Of a stretch of 64,000 nucleotides of DNA, positions 7,877-18,300 are shown one piece after another. The position numbers and the translations under genes were made by a program. Location of the stretch: positions 1 to 64,000 of the forward strand of contig CAYMEW010000024.1 of NCBI GenBank assembly GCA_964389755.1, given 5' to 3'. Position 1 is the first letter of the stretch. Every line of letters begins with the position of its first letter. This stretch comes from JBBSUQ01 sp964389755. GTDB lineage: Bacteria; Bacteroidota; Bacteroidia; Flavobacteriales_D; Crocinitomicaceae. The notes under the pieces are model-generated. The model was not told the DNA's origin. It saw only the letters and a list, made by a program, of their open reading frames with translations, and ran no database searches.

Positions 7877-8940
7877 AATTTTTTCATCTGATTAAAGCGT
7901 GAGTAAGGTTCGGCGAATGCCGGGTCGGGAGGTGTAAAGCCGGAAGTCCTGATCTTTTCGATGGCTGCTTCGATCGCCGACGTTTCATTGTGCGCCCAGA
8001 ATACATTCGGATATCCCTTCAGTTCTTCACTGATGCTGGCACTGTTCAATTTTCCTTCCGAAATAACAAGGATCGGCCTTCCACAACGCATGTAATCGAA
8101 GAGTTTGGTGGTGGAAATGTGATCTTCACCACTCGTCTGCACAACGCCTACGTCGGAGGAACCAATGAGTTGTAATGCCTGCTCATACGGTACGAGTCCC
8201 GTTGCGTTTAGCAGTTCTGCCGGGAGTTTCGCGAGTTTTTCGACCTGGTCACCTGCATGGTTCAGTTTTAATGATTGTGCAGACAAAGCCTGTATCAGCG
8301 GATCCGTATCGAAATAGAACTTACCCGTATAGACAAAGTCCGGTTCAGTAAGAGAAACCGGCCTGCATTCCACCTTAATGGTATCGTCGTAGCCGTTCTG
8401 AATGAAGCTATGCGGTTTCTGAAAAAAGCCGGCGATAAGTTCCCCGCAGTATTTATTTACCGTAATGAGCCCGTCCGCTTCCCGGTTAAAACGCTTTTCA
8501 AAGAAACGTTTTACCGCTATTTTTAGGAATGAATTATCAAAAAAGGGGTTTGTCGCAAATGGATCGCGGTAATCGAGCACGACTTTACAGGCGTATTTTT
8601 TCTTCAGCCAGGCTGTCAGTCCAAATTGCATAAAGGGCGAACCCGTGATGATCACGACATCCGGATACAGGTCTTTCTTTTTTTCCAGAAAAGCGCGGAT
8701 GTTCTTTTTCCACACCAAGCCGGCATCTTTGATCAGTTTCGATAGCATCGACGTACCTTGTACCGGTACCACGTACACCTGCTTCCCCTGTGCCTGCTCT
8801 TCCGCGGTGATCACTGACAGCGAGACCGGCGCGATCCGTTCGAGGTTTTTCATCCAGTAACCGGCACGCAGCGCCCCTACCCGCTTATCGGGTGGCAGGT
8901 AATATGCAATCAGAAGTACGCGTACGGGACCTGCTTTCAT
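7846..8940 (-). CDS. GT4-like glycosyltransferase
   Basis: 364 aa. The order of elements fits a GT-B glycosyltransferase: VLLIAYYLPPDKRVG at the N-terminus (the flexible loop of Wbu-like enzymes), a VVLDYRDPF stretch near 120-130, then a C-terminal domain with ISTTKLFDYMRCGRPILVIS where the family binds the nucleotide-sugar. The canonical E-x7-E is not clear, so the assignment rests on overall layout. It starts 6 bases after the preceding glycosyltransferase and ends inside the next gene, so it is part of one operon. Substrates are unknown. Confidence 0.82.
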   Translation of the reverse strand: MKAGPVRVLLIAYYLPPDKRVGALRAGYWMKNLERIAPVSLSVITAEEQAQGKQVYVVPVQGTSMLSKLIKDAGLVWKKNIRAFLEKKKDLYPDVVIITGSPFMQFGLTAWLKKKYACKVVLDYRDPFATNPFFDNSFLKIAVKRFFEKRFNREADGLITVNKYCGELIAGFFQKPHSFIQNGYDDTIKVECRPVSLTEPDFVYTGKFYFDTDPLIQALSAQSLKLNHAGDQVEKLAKLPAELLNATGLVPYEQALQLIGSSDVGVVQTSGEDHISTTKLFDYMRCGRPILVISEGKLNSASISEELKGYPNVFWAHNETSAIEAAIEKIRTSGFTPPDPAFAEPYSRFNQMKKLWQFIETLPS

Positions 8941-8946
8941 AATGCA

Positions 8947-9840
8947 TCAGTTTTTCGTGACGAAGTTTTCGAAGGCGGTAAGCACTTCCTGTTTCCGGTG
9001 ATGCCCGGCTATATAATCCATGCCCGCTTCGTTGGGCTTCAGTTCATTCCGGTCGAAACGTACCTTGAATTGTTGAAGCGCATCTGCAATGTCCTCAGCA
9101 TCGCAAACCTGTATCGCTCCGGGGAAATCGTATTTGTAAAGCGGATAAGCGCCCATCGCAAGTGCTTCAAGCACTGCTGTTGAGAGTCCGTCGTGTTCGG
9201 GAAGTCTAAGAAATACGGGGAAGCGTTTCATCCATTCCGCAAAGCGATCCGTCCAGCCAATGTACTGCACGTTCGCAGGTGCCGGTTTTTCGTACCCGTC
9301 GATCCCGGCAATTATGACGGGCACGTCCGGACATTTTTTTGCTGCTTCAAATACCGCGTCGATTCCATAAAATTGCTCCCGTGAGGCGCCGATGCGCGTA
9401 ACGACGCCGAACTCCTGCCATTGCGGAATGGTTTGAACATCGAAATACTGAAAGTGGATAAGCGTTGCCTGTATACCGATCGAAGCCAGTTCATCGCGTA
9501 TCCAGGGTGCCTGGCAAATGTGAATGGCCTTTTCGTAGTATTCGCGCACGTACTTGCCTTCGTTGTACGCTTTGATGGCGTGGAGTACATCCGTTCCACT
9601 CCAGTTCATGATGAGTTTCTTCCCGCGTTTCAGCACCATTGAAAAAACCCTGCTCGGCAGAAGCGAACCGTTGATACTGACCACAGCATCCAGCGAATTA
9701 ACCGCCAGCAAAAAGCGCAGTTTGCCTTTCCGGGAATAGTAAGTATCGAAATGCACATAACGGTGTTTTTCCGAAAACGCATTGAGTTCCCGGGTGAGTT
9801 TAAGTGCATAATATGGAAGTCCGATAATGCCGATCTTCAT
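8947..9840 (-). CDS. Short GT4-like glycosyltransferase
   Basis: 297 aa, shorter than most GT4 enzymes. The N-terminal half has IMNWSGTDVLHA (near 97-108), resembling the acceptor-side region of lipid-linked glycan transferases. The C-terminal half has LRLPEHDGLSTAVLEALAMG, with glutamates eight residues apart as in the GT4 donor site. It starts one base after the stop of the flippase gene and is followed after 6 bases by the next transferase. The short N-terminal domain may mean a minimal version of the fold or a distinct subfamily; I cannot name the sugar it transfers. Confidence 0.8.
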   Translation of the reverse strand: MKIGIIGLPYYALKLTRELNAFSEKHRYVHFDTYYSRKGKLRFLLAVNSLDAVVSINGSLLPSRVFSMVLKRGKKLIMNWSGTDVLHAIKAYNEGKYVREYYEKAIHICQAPWIRDELASIGIQATLIHFQYFDVQTIPQWQEFGVVTRIGASREQFYGIDAVFEAAKKCPDVPVIIAGIDGYEKPAPANVQYIGWTDRFAEWMKRFPVFLRLPEHDGLSTAVLEALAMGAYPLYKYDFPGAIQVCDAEDIADALQQFKVRFDRNELKPNEAGMDYIAGHHRKQEVLTAFENFVTKN

Positions 9841-11112
9841 TTAGCGCGTTGTATTTATGTGTCTTTTGGTATAAAAGATAATGACAAAGATGGTAATAAT
9901 CAGCATAACTACCTGCGAGATGCTCATGGTCCAGAGAATGGTAGTCATCCCGGCTCCGAAGACGAAGTGCGGAATCACGAGGCTGAGCAGCAGGGCTGCG
10001 GAGGTTGCAAGCCCGACAAAGAAAAATTCTTTCTGCCTGCCGATAATGAGCGGAATGGTCGAAAAAGGCGATGCCCAAAAGTTGACCATTAGCCAGGGCG
10101 CCATGATCTCGGAATAATAGCCTGCCAGTCTCCATTTGGATCCGAATACAAAGGCGAAGAGTTCTTCTCCCCAAAAGAAAATGATCGTAAAGGGAACGAT
10201 CGACAAGAGCACGAGCGTACGCAGCCCTTTCAGGATAAGCGGGGAAATATCTTCCTGTTTGTTAACCATTTCGGCGCAACGCTGGAAGAAAACCTGTCCG
10301 AGTGCCATCCCTACGAAGACGAGCGGAATACGCAACATCCGGAAGGAGTGGTCGTAGGATCCGAATTCGAATTTGGAGAAGATCTCACTGATAAGTACCG
10401 CCAGGAGCAGATCCCTGCCGAGGTCTGTGAGTACGTGTGGCAGGTTTACTTTCGGAAAATCGATGAACTGCCTTGCGAGCGCATAGTTACGGGACGATCG
10501 TGCAGTTATTTGGAAACTCTTTCCGCGCGTACGCAATTCTTTCAGGAACCAGAAGGCCGATAAAAAGTATCCGATGAGCGTGGCCACGAGCAAACCGATG
10601 TAGCCGAACTTCAATCCGCCAAACACGAGTTTGAAGATGTTGGTTGAAAGCGAATTGGTGACCTTCGAATAGGTAATGTGCCTGAAGAGCTTCATGCGAA
10701 TGGCCCAGGTTGTCCCGAGGTTATTGAGCGCCAGGAAAAAGAGCGCGGGCGGAATGAGCAGGTAGAAAATGAAGTCTTCCGTTCCCCGGTTCCCGAATGC
10801 CGGGATAAGCATTAAAAGCAGCGAAAGTGCTGTTACAACGATCGTAATGCGGAGTGCGAAGCGGTAAATGCGATACGAGTGGACATCCAGCCTGGTGAGT
10901 GGAAGTGCATTCTCATAGCGCGCAGTAGCCAATGCGGCTCCCACGGCGAGGATCCGGGTATAGATCCCGAGTTCGCCGGTCTCTTCGGGCGTATAGATGC
11001 GCGTGAGAATCGGTGCGAAGACGTAACCGAGTGCCTGAGCCACAACGGTACCCGTCATGAGCACGAACACGTACCTGAAAAACTCCGACTTTAAGTTAAT
11101 GCGCCTGATCAT
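9841..11112 (-). CDS. Wzx-type polysaccharide flippase (MOP superfamily)
   Basis: 423 aa with 12 or so predicted TM helices spread evenly along the protein. It opens with a charged tail and then the FFRYVFVLMTGTVVAQALGY segment typical of the oligosaccharide flippase (Polysacc_synt) family. Such proteins turn undecaprenyl-PP-linked repeat units from the cytoplasmic to the periplasmic face. It is the first gene of the cluster as read, directly joined to the glycosyltransferase at 9840. Together with the Wzy-like proteins and initiating transferase it makes this a Wzx/Wzy-dependent pathway rather than an ABC-transporter pathway. Confidence 0.88.
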   Translation of the reverse strand: MIRRINLKSEFFRYVFVLMTGTVVAQALGYVFAPILTRIYTPEETGELGIYTRILAVGAALATARYENALPLTRLDVHSYRIYRFALRITIVVTALSLLLMLIPAFGNRGTEDFIFYLLIPPALFFLALNNLGTTWAIRMKLFRHITYSKVTNSLSTNIFKLVFGGLKFGYIGLLVATLIGYFLSAFWFLKELRTRGKSFQITARSSRNYALARQFIDFPKVNLPHVLTDLGRDLLLAVLISEIFSKFEFGSYDHSFRMLRIPLVFVGMALGQVFFQRCAEMVNKQEDISPLILKGLRTLVLLSIVPFTIIFFWGEELFAFVFGSKWRLAGYYSEIMAPWLMVNFWASPFSTIPLIIGRQKEFFFVGLATSAALLLSLVIPHFVFGAGMTTILWTMSISQVVMLIITIFVIIFYTKRHINTTR

Positions 11113-11201
11113 TACACCGTATTACGTGGCAAATCCGTCGCTAATGTAAGGCATTCCGCCGAAACATCCGATTGAAGCCGTGCACAGCAATTGGGGCAGG
11201 G

Positions 11202-12752
11202 CTATTTCGCGTAATTTACGGAGCGTTTTTCGCGGATCACGGTTACTTTCACCTGCCCGGGATAAGTCATTTCCGTCTGGATACGCTGTGAGATCGTGAA
11301 TGAGAGTTCGTCGGCCTTGAGGTCGCTTACCTTTTCACTTTCCACCATCACGCGCAGTTCGCGGCCTGCCTGGATGGCGTAGGCATTAGACACACCGTCG
11401 TAAGAAAGTGCGAGCGATTCGAGTTCTTTGATCCGTTTGATGTAGGATTCGACGATCTCGCGGCGAGCTCCGGGACGGGCGCCTGAAATGGCATCACATA
11501 CCTGTACGATCGGCGCAATAAGTGTGGTCATTTCAACTTCATCGTGGTGGGCACCGATGGCGTTGCAAACGTCGGCTTTCTCCCCGTATTTCTCGGCCAT
11601 TTTCATACCGAGTACAGCATGCGGAAGTTCCGGTTCTTCATCCGGCACCTTTCCAATATCGTGCAGTAATCCGGCTCGTTTAGCGAGTTTAACGTTAAGT
11701 CCGAGTTCGCTGGCCATGATCGCACAGAGGTTCGCTACCTCGCGGGAGTGTTGCAGGAGGTTTTGTCCGTAAGAAGAACGGTATTTCATACGTCCGACCA
11801 TGCGCGTCAGTTCCGGGTGCAGTCCGTGGATACCGAGGTCAATGCAGGTACGGCGACCTGTTTCGGCGATCTCTTCATCGAGTTGTTTGCGCGTCTTACC
11901 AACCACTTCTTCGATGCGGGCCGGGTGAATACGTCCGTCCGAAACGAGTTGGTGCAATGCAAGGCGTGCGATCTCCCGGCGTACGGGGTCGAAGCAGGAA
12001 AGAATAATGGCTTCCGGCGTATCGTCTACGATGATCTCCACACCTGTGGCGGCTTCGAGTGCGCGGATATTTCGTCCTTCACGCCCGATGATACGACCTT
12101 TTACCTCATCCGAATCGATGTTGAATACAGATACTGCATTTTCCACTGTTTGTTCGGTAGCGACGCGCTGAATGGTCTGGATAACGATCTTGCGGGCTTC
12201 GCGGTTGGCATTGAGCTTGGCTTCCTCCATGATCTCCTTAATGTGAGACATGGCTCCTGTTCGCGCTTCATCCTTGAGGGATTCCATGAGGTGATTCCGG
12301 GCTTCTTCCACTTCCATTCCACTGATCTTGGAGAGTTCGGCCACGCGTTTTGCCTGGATCTTTTCGAGTTCCTGTGTTTTGAGATCAACAGCCTGGATCT
12401 TATGATCGAGTTCCTGTTGTTTCTTGTTGTGCTCTTTTTCGCGGCGGCTGGCTTCTTCGATCTTTTGCGAAAGCGTTTTTTCACGACTTTTCGTCTTATC
12501 TTCAATCGACTGAAGTTTGCGTTCACGGTCTTTCATGGACGATTCGTGTTCCTCCTTGAGTTTGAGGAATTTTTCCTTAGCCTGCAGGATCTTGTCCTTT
12601 TTGATGGCTTCACCGTCGTTTTCCGCATCTTTGAGAATCTGCTCCTTTTTCTTTTTCAGGATGACATTCTGCACTACAAAAGCCACTACTCCGCCGGCAA
12701 TGATGCCGATCAGCAGGCCTGTAATCAATTCTATACCCATTTGTACATTCAA
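11202..12752 (-). CDS. rny: Ribonuclease Y
   Basis: 516 aa, usual length. A membrane-anchored endoribonuclease that starts mRNA decay. Order of parts: N-terminal TM helix (about 6-28), long coiled coil rich in Lys/Glu (about 30-190), KH RNA-binding domain with GRIIGREGRNIRALE, then an HD phosphohydrolase domain with LLHDIGK and the later HHDEVE metal ligands. The start could equally be Met5 at 12740. It follows zapA by 47 bases on the same strand, and the pairing of a coiled-coil gene, zapA and rny recurs in Bacteroidetes genomes (from memory). The three are probably co-transcribed from the promoter near 13464-13493. Confidence 0.96.
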   Translation of the reverse strand: MNVQMGIELITGLLIGIIAGGVVAFVVQNVILKKKKEQILKDAENDGEAIKKDKILQAKEKFLKLKEEHESSMKDRERKLQSIEDKTKSREKTLSQKIEEASRREKEHNKKQQELDHKIQAVDLKTQELEKIQAKRVAELSKISGMEVEEARNHLMESLKDEARTGAMSHIKEIMEEAKLNANREARKIVIQTIQRVATEQTVENAVSVFNIDSDEVKGRIIGREGRNIRALEAATGVEIIVDDTPEAIILSCFDPVRREIARLALHQLVSDGRIHPARIEEVVGKTRKQLDEEIAETGRRTCIDLGIHGLHPELTRMVGRMKYRSSYGQNLLQHSREVANLCAIMASELGLNVKLAKRAGLLHDIGKVPDEEPELPHAVLGMKMAEKYGEKADVCNAIGAHHDEVEMTTLIAPIVQVCDAISGARPGARREIVESYIKRIKELESLALSYDGVSNAYAIQAGRELRVMVESEKVSDLKADELSFTISQRIQTEMTYPGQVKVTVIREKRSVNYAK

Positions 12753-12799
12753 TTAATTAAAACCGAACGCCAGGCTGCATATCCACGAAGGTAAAAGGA

Positions 12800-13087
12800 T
12801 CAGGAATTCTTGAGTTCGTCCACCAGTTTCGAGAGCGCGTCTTCCACTTCGGAATAATCGGCCTCTTTTTGCACGGTTTTTACCGTGGAACCTGAGCGGG
12901 TGGCGAGTTGCAGGGCTGTCATTGCGAGCAGGTCCTGCATGTCTTTTACGGCGTAATTGTCCTGCAACAGGCGGATCGCCTTATTGATGTCTTCGGCAGC
13001 CTGCTGTACCTTCTCCTGCTCTCCCTCATTCACGGTGAGCGGATACTGGCGGCCAGCCACAACGACTTTCATTGACAATTTACCCAT
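12800..13087 (-). CDS. zapA: Cell division protein ZapA
   Basis: 95 aa. ZapA binds FtsZ and bundles its filaments at the division ring. The short N-terminal beta region (KVVVAGRQYPLTV) followed by an EQEKVQQAAEDINKAI helix and a C-terminal coiled coil is the standard ZapA layout. It lies 32 bases after the small coiled-coil gene and 47 before rny. Bacteroidetes ZapA sequences are divergent, but length, N-terminal motif and neighbours agree. Confidence 0.9.
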   Translation of the reverse strand: MGKLSMKVVVAGRQYPLTVNEGEQEKVQQAAEDINKAIRLLQDNYAVKDMQDLLAMTALQLATRSGSTVKTVQKEADYSEVEDALSKLVDELKNS

Positions 13088-13119
13088 TCCTTATCTTAAA
13101 GTTTACTGCTACCGGCGGA

Positions 13120-13443
13120 TCAGTTTCGATCTTTCAGCTTTGAAATGCAGTATTCTATTTCTTTTACCAGTTCGTCGATCTGTTCATTCCGTTCACTTCC
13201 GGAACCTGCCTGAGCATCCAGATCACTTATTCGTTTTTTGTTTTCGTCCAGTTCGGACTTCAACTGTGAAATATCGTTTTCCAAGTTACCGATTAATTCT
13301 GTATGAGCGTGCAATTGCTTCGCTTTTTCATCCAGTTCGGTACGTAAGCGTTCATTTTTTTCACGTTCGGCAAGCAGTTGAGCCCGTTCCTGTTCGAACA
13401 TGGTGCGGACCGTTTCTATGTATTGCCGAATTTTAGTTGTCAT
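13120..13443 (-). CDS. Small coiled-coil protein upstream of zapA
   Basis: 107 aa and almost entirely coiled coil: heptad patterns rich in Glu, Lys, Leu from about 8 to 80, with a short Gly/Ser break near 80-84 and a final helix. There is no signal peptide or enzyme motif. It is the first gene of the coiled-coil–zapA–rny operon, so a role at the division site, perhaps as a ZapA/ZapB-like partner, is an inference from position only. Confidence 0.75.
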   Translation of the reverse strand: MTTKIRQYIETVRTMFEQERAQLLAEREKNERLRTELDEKAKQLHAHTELIGNLENDISQLKSELDENKKRISDLDAQAGSGSERNEQIDELVKEIEYCISKLKDRN

Positions 13444-13463
13444 CCGAATTTTAGACTTTCATA

Positions 13464-13493
13464 CAAAAGTACTATTGAAAACAATATTAACAA
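13464..13493 (-). promoter_or_regulatory. Bacteroidetes promoter for the coiled-coil–zapA–rny operon
   Basis: On the minus strand a TTG (13491-13493) is followed after exactly 19 bases by TACTTTTG (13464-13471), matching the -33 and TAnnTTTG -7 boxes of the Bacteroidetes primary sigma factor. The ATG at 13443 lies 20 bases after the -7 box. The same spacing occurs before the tRNA–tuf operon. Confidence 0.6.
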
Positions 13494-13544
13494 GAGTTTT
13501 GGCCGAATCCTGGTATAATTTTTTTTAATCATTAATTTTAAAGG

Positions 13545-15239
13545 ATGAAATTCCGAAAGCCCGTTCTCACCCTGCTGTTGATGCTTTCAGCAGTATTTTT
13601 ACACCCTGCATTCGCCCAGACGGATTATCATTCGCCGTTGGGAATTCCGCTCGTGCTGTCTTCGGATTACGGGGAGATCCGGCCGAACCATTTTCACATG
13701 GGGCTGGACTTTAAAACGAACGGACGCGAAGGTTACCGGGTATATGCCATTGAGAAGGGCCATGTGTCGCGTATTAAAGTGTCTCCCTACGGTTACGGAC
13801 GCGCCGTATACATTGATCATCCGAATGGTATAACGAGCGTGTACGGGCATTTGTCGCGCTTCTACGACGCGATCGATTCACTCGTGCAGGCGACCCAGCA
13901 ACAGGAAAAACGTTTCGACGTGGACATCACGGTACCGGAAGGCCTCATCCCGATCGAGCGCGGACAGGTATTTGCACTATCCGGGAATACGGGAGGAAGC
14001 GGCGGGCCGCATTTGCATTTCGAATTGCGCGAGACCGAAAGCGAAAAGGCGCTTAACCCGCAACTGCATGGTTTTGCGGTGGCTGATCACCGTGCTCCCG
14101 AATTGCGCAACCTGAAGGTCTATGCACTAACTGCCGACGGTTACCGGATTCCGGGTAAAGAACTCAATATCCCTGTGCGCAAATCCGGTTCGTACCAGGT
14201 TTCAGACCTCACGCTTCCGGCCGGATTTACGGTGCGCGCAGGCGGGATCGGTTTTGCAATTGACGCGATCGACCGCTTTGACGGTGCTTACAACCCCTGC
14301 GGTATTTTCGGTTCGGCACTGATCGTCGAGGGAGATACGCTCTTTTCAAGTGAGATCCGTCGCATTGCCTTTGAACACACGCGTTACGTGAATGCCCATT
14401 GCGATTACGCAGCTTACCAGAACGGGCGTCACAAGTATCACAAACTCTTCAAATCGGCTTTTAACCCGCTGGAGATCTATTCGCGCGCCAAAACCAATGG
14501 AATTCAATCGCTCGAAGGCCGTCAAACACTGAACGCAGAAGTAGACACATACGATGTTGCGGGCAATCACTCGCGTATTTCGGTACGCATAAACTGGGAC
14601 AGTACAAGCGTTTATTCGTCTGAGGATTATGTTTTTGACCGGACAGCCCACGTCTTCCCCGACCAGGCGATCCGGCTCACGGGCAAGGGCGGGAGTTTCA
14701 GTATCCCGGAACAGGCGGTTTACGAACCCGTTCGCAGGAATACCGAAGGTAGCGGACTTCATTTCGGCGAGGCTGAAGAACCCGTACAGGAGGCTTTTTC
14801 CGTTCGTATCCCGAAAAATGATCCTGCGCTACCCGTTGAAAAATATTATATTCTCGTGACCACGGCAAACGGAAGAGAACATGCGCTCGGTACTGAATAT
14901 GAAGAAGGCGCTTTCACGGCGGAATCGCGCTACATGGGAAGCTTTTCACTGTCTGTGGATACAACGGCCCCGAAGGTGAGTCCTGCGAGCGGCATCGGTG
15001 CGTCGGGACGTGTAACGGGATCCGAACTTCGGTTTCGCGTATTCGATTCACAAACGGACCTTGCCGATTATGCGATCTACGTGGATGACCGGTGGTATCC
15101 GCTCGAATATGAAACGAAAGGCGACTACCTGATCTTCCCGGTTCCTGAAGATGTCCACGGATCGCATACTTTTCGCGTGGTGGTTACAGATGCTTGCGGG
15201 AATACCGTGAACCGGGAGGAAGCGTTGGAGTTTCGGTGA
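13545..15239 (+). CDS. Secreted M23-family peptidase
   Basis: 564 aa. Signal peptide (about 1-24, ending PAFAQ), then an M23/LytM zinc peptidase domain. Likely zinc ligands are His51 and Asp55 in HFHMGLD and His158 in HLHFE, with GSGGPHLHF as the family signature; all catalytic-site residues seem present, so it is probably active. The remaining 390 residues are beta-rich with two or three Ig-like repeats and may guide it in the periplasm or at the surface. M23 enzymes cut peptidoglycan cross-links or activate other envelope proteins. It is a single gene divergent from the coiled-coil operon, about 100 bases away. Confidence 0.9.
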   Translation: MKFRKPVLTLLLMLSAVFLHPAFAQTDYHSPLGIPLVLSSDYGEIRPNHFHMGLDFKTNGREGYRVYAIEKGHVSRIKVSPYGYGRAVYIDHPNGITSVYGHLSRFYDAIDSLVQATQQQEKRFDVDITVPEGLIPIERGQVFALSGNTGGSGGPHLHFELRETESEKALNPQLHGFAVADHRAPELRNLKVYALTADGYRIPGKELNIPVRKSGSYQVSDLTLPAGFTVRAGGIGFAIDAIDRFDGAYNPCGIFGSALIVEGDTLFSSEIRRIAFEHTRYVNAHCDYAAYQNGRHKYHKLFKSAFNPLEIYSRAKTNGIQSLEGRQTLNAEVDTYDVAGNHSRISVRINWDSTSVYSSEDYVFDRTAHVFPDQAIRLTGKGGSFSIPEQAVYEPVRRNTEGSGLHFGEAEEPVQEAFSVRIPKNDPALPVEKYYILVTTANGREHALGTEYEEGAFTAESRYMGSFSLSVDTTAPKVSPASGIGASGRVTGSELRFRVFDSQTDLADYAIYVDDRWYPLEYETKGDYLIFPVPEDVHGSHTFRVVVTDACGNTVNREEALEFR

Positions 15240-15254
15240 ATTCGGGTACATGTC

Positions 15255-15291
15255 TAAAAAATAAATGCCTGTAACCGTAGTCACAGGCATT
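15255..15291. terminator. Hairpin terminator between convergent genes
   Basis: A 9-bp perfect stem (15264-15272 with 15283-15291). On the minus strand the stem is followed by ATTTATTTTTTA, so it fits as terminator of the 1444-aa T9SS gene that ends at 15338. On the plus strand there is no T-run, so stopping of the M23 gene transcript there is less certain. Confidence 0.65.
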
Positions 15292-15337
15292 CGTTAAATC
15301 AAATCACATAAAACATTTCTATTAGCTTCAGCCCTGT

Positions 15338-18300
15338 CTATTGTACAACCACGCGTTCGCGCGATGCCTTTCCATGTTCGTCGGTTACTTCGAGCAGGTA
15401 CATACCCGGAACCAGTTCCATATCAACTTTTAAGGTATGCCCCGAAAGGTTCGTGAAAACAGCAACCTGCTTGCCGTTACTGTCAAACAGGACAGCCTTT
15501 GTCATTTTGTCTTTTTTGAGTTTCACGACAAATGCCCCTCCGTTCGGATTGGGGAAAACCTGCATGTCATTTTGCTGCTCCCCGTTACTCTTCATGCTGT
15601 AATACTCGCAGTTCGGATACAGGATGTTATTGAGATCTGAAATATCCGCACCGAAGCTAAAGGTGGACTGGCTCGTGATGACAGGTGTCTGAAAACTTGC
15701 CGTATCGACCGGAATCGAATCAAACGCAACGGTGGAATCTGCCAGTACAAGAGCCTGCAATTCAATTTCCCGAAGGGTGCTTTCTTTGACCGAGTTCAAA
15801 TACTGTTGTTCGGCAAAATCCAGTCCGCAGGCTTCGAGGTTTTGCATGATCTCCACGGAAATATCGTGCCGATCGAGCATGCGGAATAGCTGTACCTTAT
15901 CCATTTCGTGGTAAAACTGTTTGCGGTAGTTCGTTCCATCCACAGCAACACTGTTCAGCAAAACGAGTGCATCGGCATAATGCTGTGTATTTGTCTCGTA
16001 AGCGCCCGCATTCATATCCGCGTTTAACTGCCCGGACCGGTAGAGGCTTTCGAGTGCTAATTTCATTTGCTGAATGGCAAAGGGGATCAGATCACCGTAT
16101 ACCGGGTCGTTTACATCCAGTTCGTTCTGGTTCAGTGTTTCGTTCAGGCGCGAAATCACTTCGAAATCATTGCCTGCCGAATTATAGGCCGTTAGATAAG
16201 ACATTGCGTCGTAGATCGCGCTGTCCAGCCTTACGGAATCGCCCTGAAAGGCAATGATCGCCATTCCGTCGTTATCGGTCGCAAGACTTTTTCCCTTGAT
16301 CGGTCCCGGGTCACCATCGTGATATCCACAGGCGGGCATTAATTCCGGGCTGGACGCATCCACGTCAATTCCATACCCATTTGCGGTAGTGAGGTCAAAG
16401 GTCGTTGCGGGAGGAACCGAAGCGCCCGAGGCCCATTGGTTGCGTTTTGCCAAAAGCGGGTTATACAATCCCGGATAACCATAGGTATTGGTCGTTCCGA
16501 CGATAACCGGATCCGTGCCGGTATGAATGTAGTTATACCCGTTGTTAAGGGTGATTTTAGAGGCGTCAATTTCAATGCTGCTACTTTCGGTGGGTAACTG
16601 AAACTGATTGTAACCATTCTTGTTGTCGTCGCTTGTCATGTTGAGCGTTGCCCCGGTAGTGGCCACTACATTGTGATACCTGTTGCCGCTAAAGTTGTTA
16701 CAGCGCAGGCTCAGTTTTCCGGATACTTTGCTAAGCCCGCAAAACAGGTTACTGAAACCGGAGTTCTTTACTTTCAGTTCCACGTTAGAATGGTCGTTGA
16801 TCCCGATCAGCGTGTTCAGGACATTCGTATTGTCGTAGTGCGTGAATGTACAGCCAGTTACCGAAGAGGGATAAATTCCGAGGCTGGCATCGATGCATTT
16901 GGCACCCCTTCCGTTAAACACGGAATTGGAAATATTGTAATTCTGCCCTGTAATGGTTATGAGGTTCCCGCCATACGGATGTTCAATATCATCGTTAAAC
17001 TCGAATGTACAGTCGTTCGCATAAAATTCATCCGTTCCGAAGTAGTTCAGGTTCGCAACGATCGGAACGTTGTAGAACTCAGAAAAACTAAAGGTATTGT
17101 CCGAATACACCGTAATACCGTTGATGGCATCTGTCGCCTCATTAACTGTCCGGATAAAAGACACCGGGCGTTTCATTTCGAGGTGCGTATTCGGTTCGTA
17201 GGTGATTTTACAATCACGGAAGGTAATGTTTGCCACATGCGTGGAAAAGTTGTTGATCTGCCCGGAGAGTGTGAGGAAGTTGTCATTAATTCCTTTACCT
17301 TTAAACAAAAACTTCCCGCTTCCTGCTTCTGCTTCAAAGGATGTTCCATAAAGCCAAATCCGGCCACTCGTAGCATTTGGATGCTGCACCTTAAACTCGG
17401 TATTTCCATGTGTTTTAAGATAACCTTTCGCAACGAAAGATGCACCCGACCCGAGCATGGAAATCGTTGCGCCCGCGTCATAGACCAGCGTTCCAATACC
17501 TGTGACGTTGTCTATAAGCAATTCACCGCCCTCTTCAATCGTGAGGGTGGATTGGTTGTGTAAGTGCAGGCTTCCGCGTACAATAAGTTGAGCCCCGTTT
17601 TTGATGACAATATCCCCGGAGTTTTCAATTAAGGCTCCGCCATTCACAAAAGTTTGATGGTCTATAATTAATTCACCACCTGTTTTTACGTCGAGTGTGC
17701 TACCGCAGATGATAAACTTCGTTTTCACCCGTACTTCACCACCATTTTCGATAGAGGCATCCGTATTCTCGATCTTTGTAGTAAAGATTCCTTTGTCCAT
17801 GTAGTCCGGGAAATGTGGCTGCACGTCAAAAATACCCGTTACGCTTTGGTTCACCGGTGCAAAGACATCTTCACAAAATCCAAGGAAAGCTAAACGCACA
17901 TTTAGATCCGTCGTTGCTGCCTGTTGTGCGGTATTCTGGTTCGGGTCAATCGCTTTTGAAACGGGATCGCAATCGCAAGCTTCCTGCTCCATGGTGTGAA
18001 ACGAAGTATTGAACTTCAGACGGTACAAATTGTGATAAAGCATGTAATCGAGGTTGCTGTACATTCCCTCCACAGCACCACCATTGTACGCGTCTTCACC
18101 ATAGGTCCACCGATATTCCGAAGCCCATCCGTTCGGATGTTTCAAGTAATCAGCATACGTCCCGGAAACCCCTTTCATATTATAAGCTCCATCCAATGAC
18201 ATACTGTCAAGGAAAGCCCTGTAAAAGGTGGAAGGCAACACAGTAGCCGTATTGTAAAGTACCGAATTGACCAGTGCCAGCTCGTAATTCCCGGTATTCG

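Noticed and set aside
11748..12794. 348-residue plus-strand frame over rny
   Set aside because: Phe-rich antisense shadow of the Lys/Glu coiled coil of rny.
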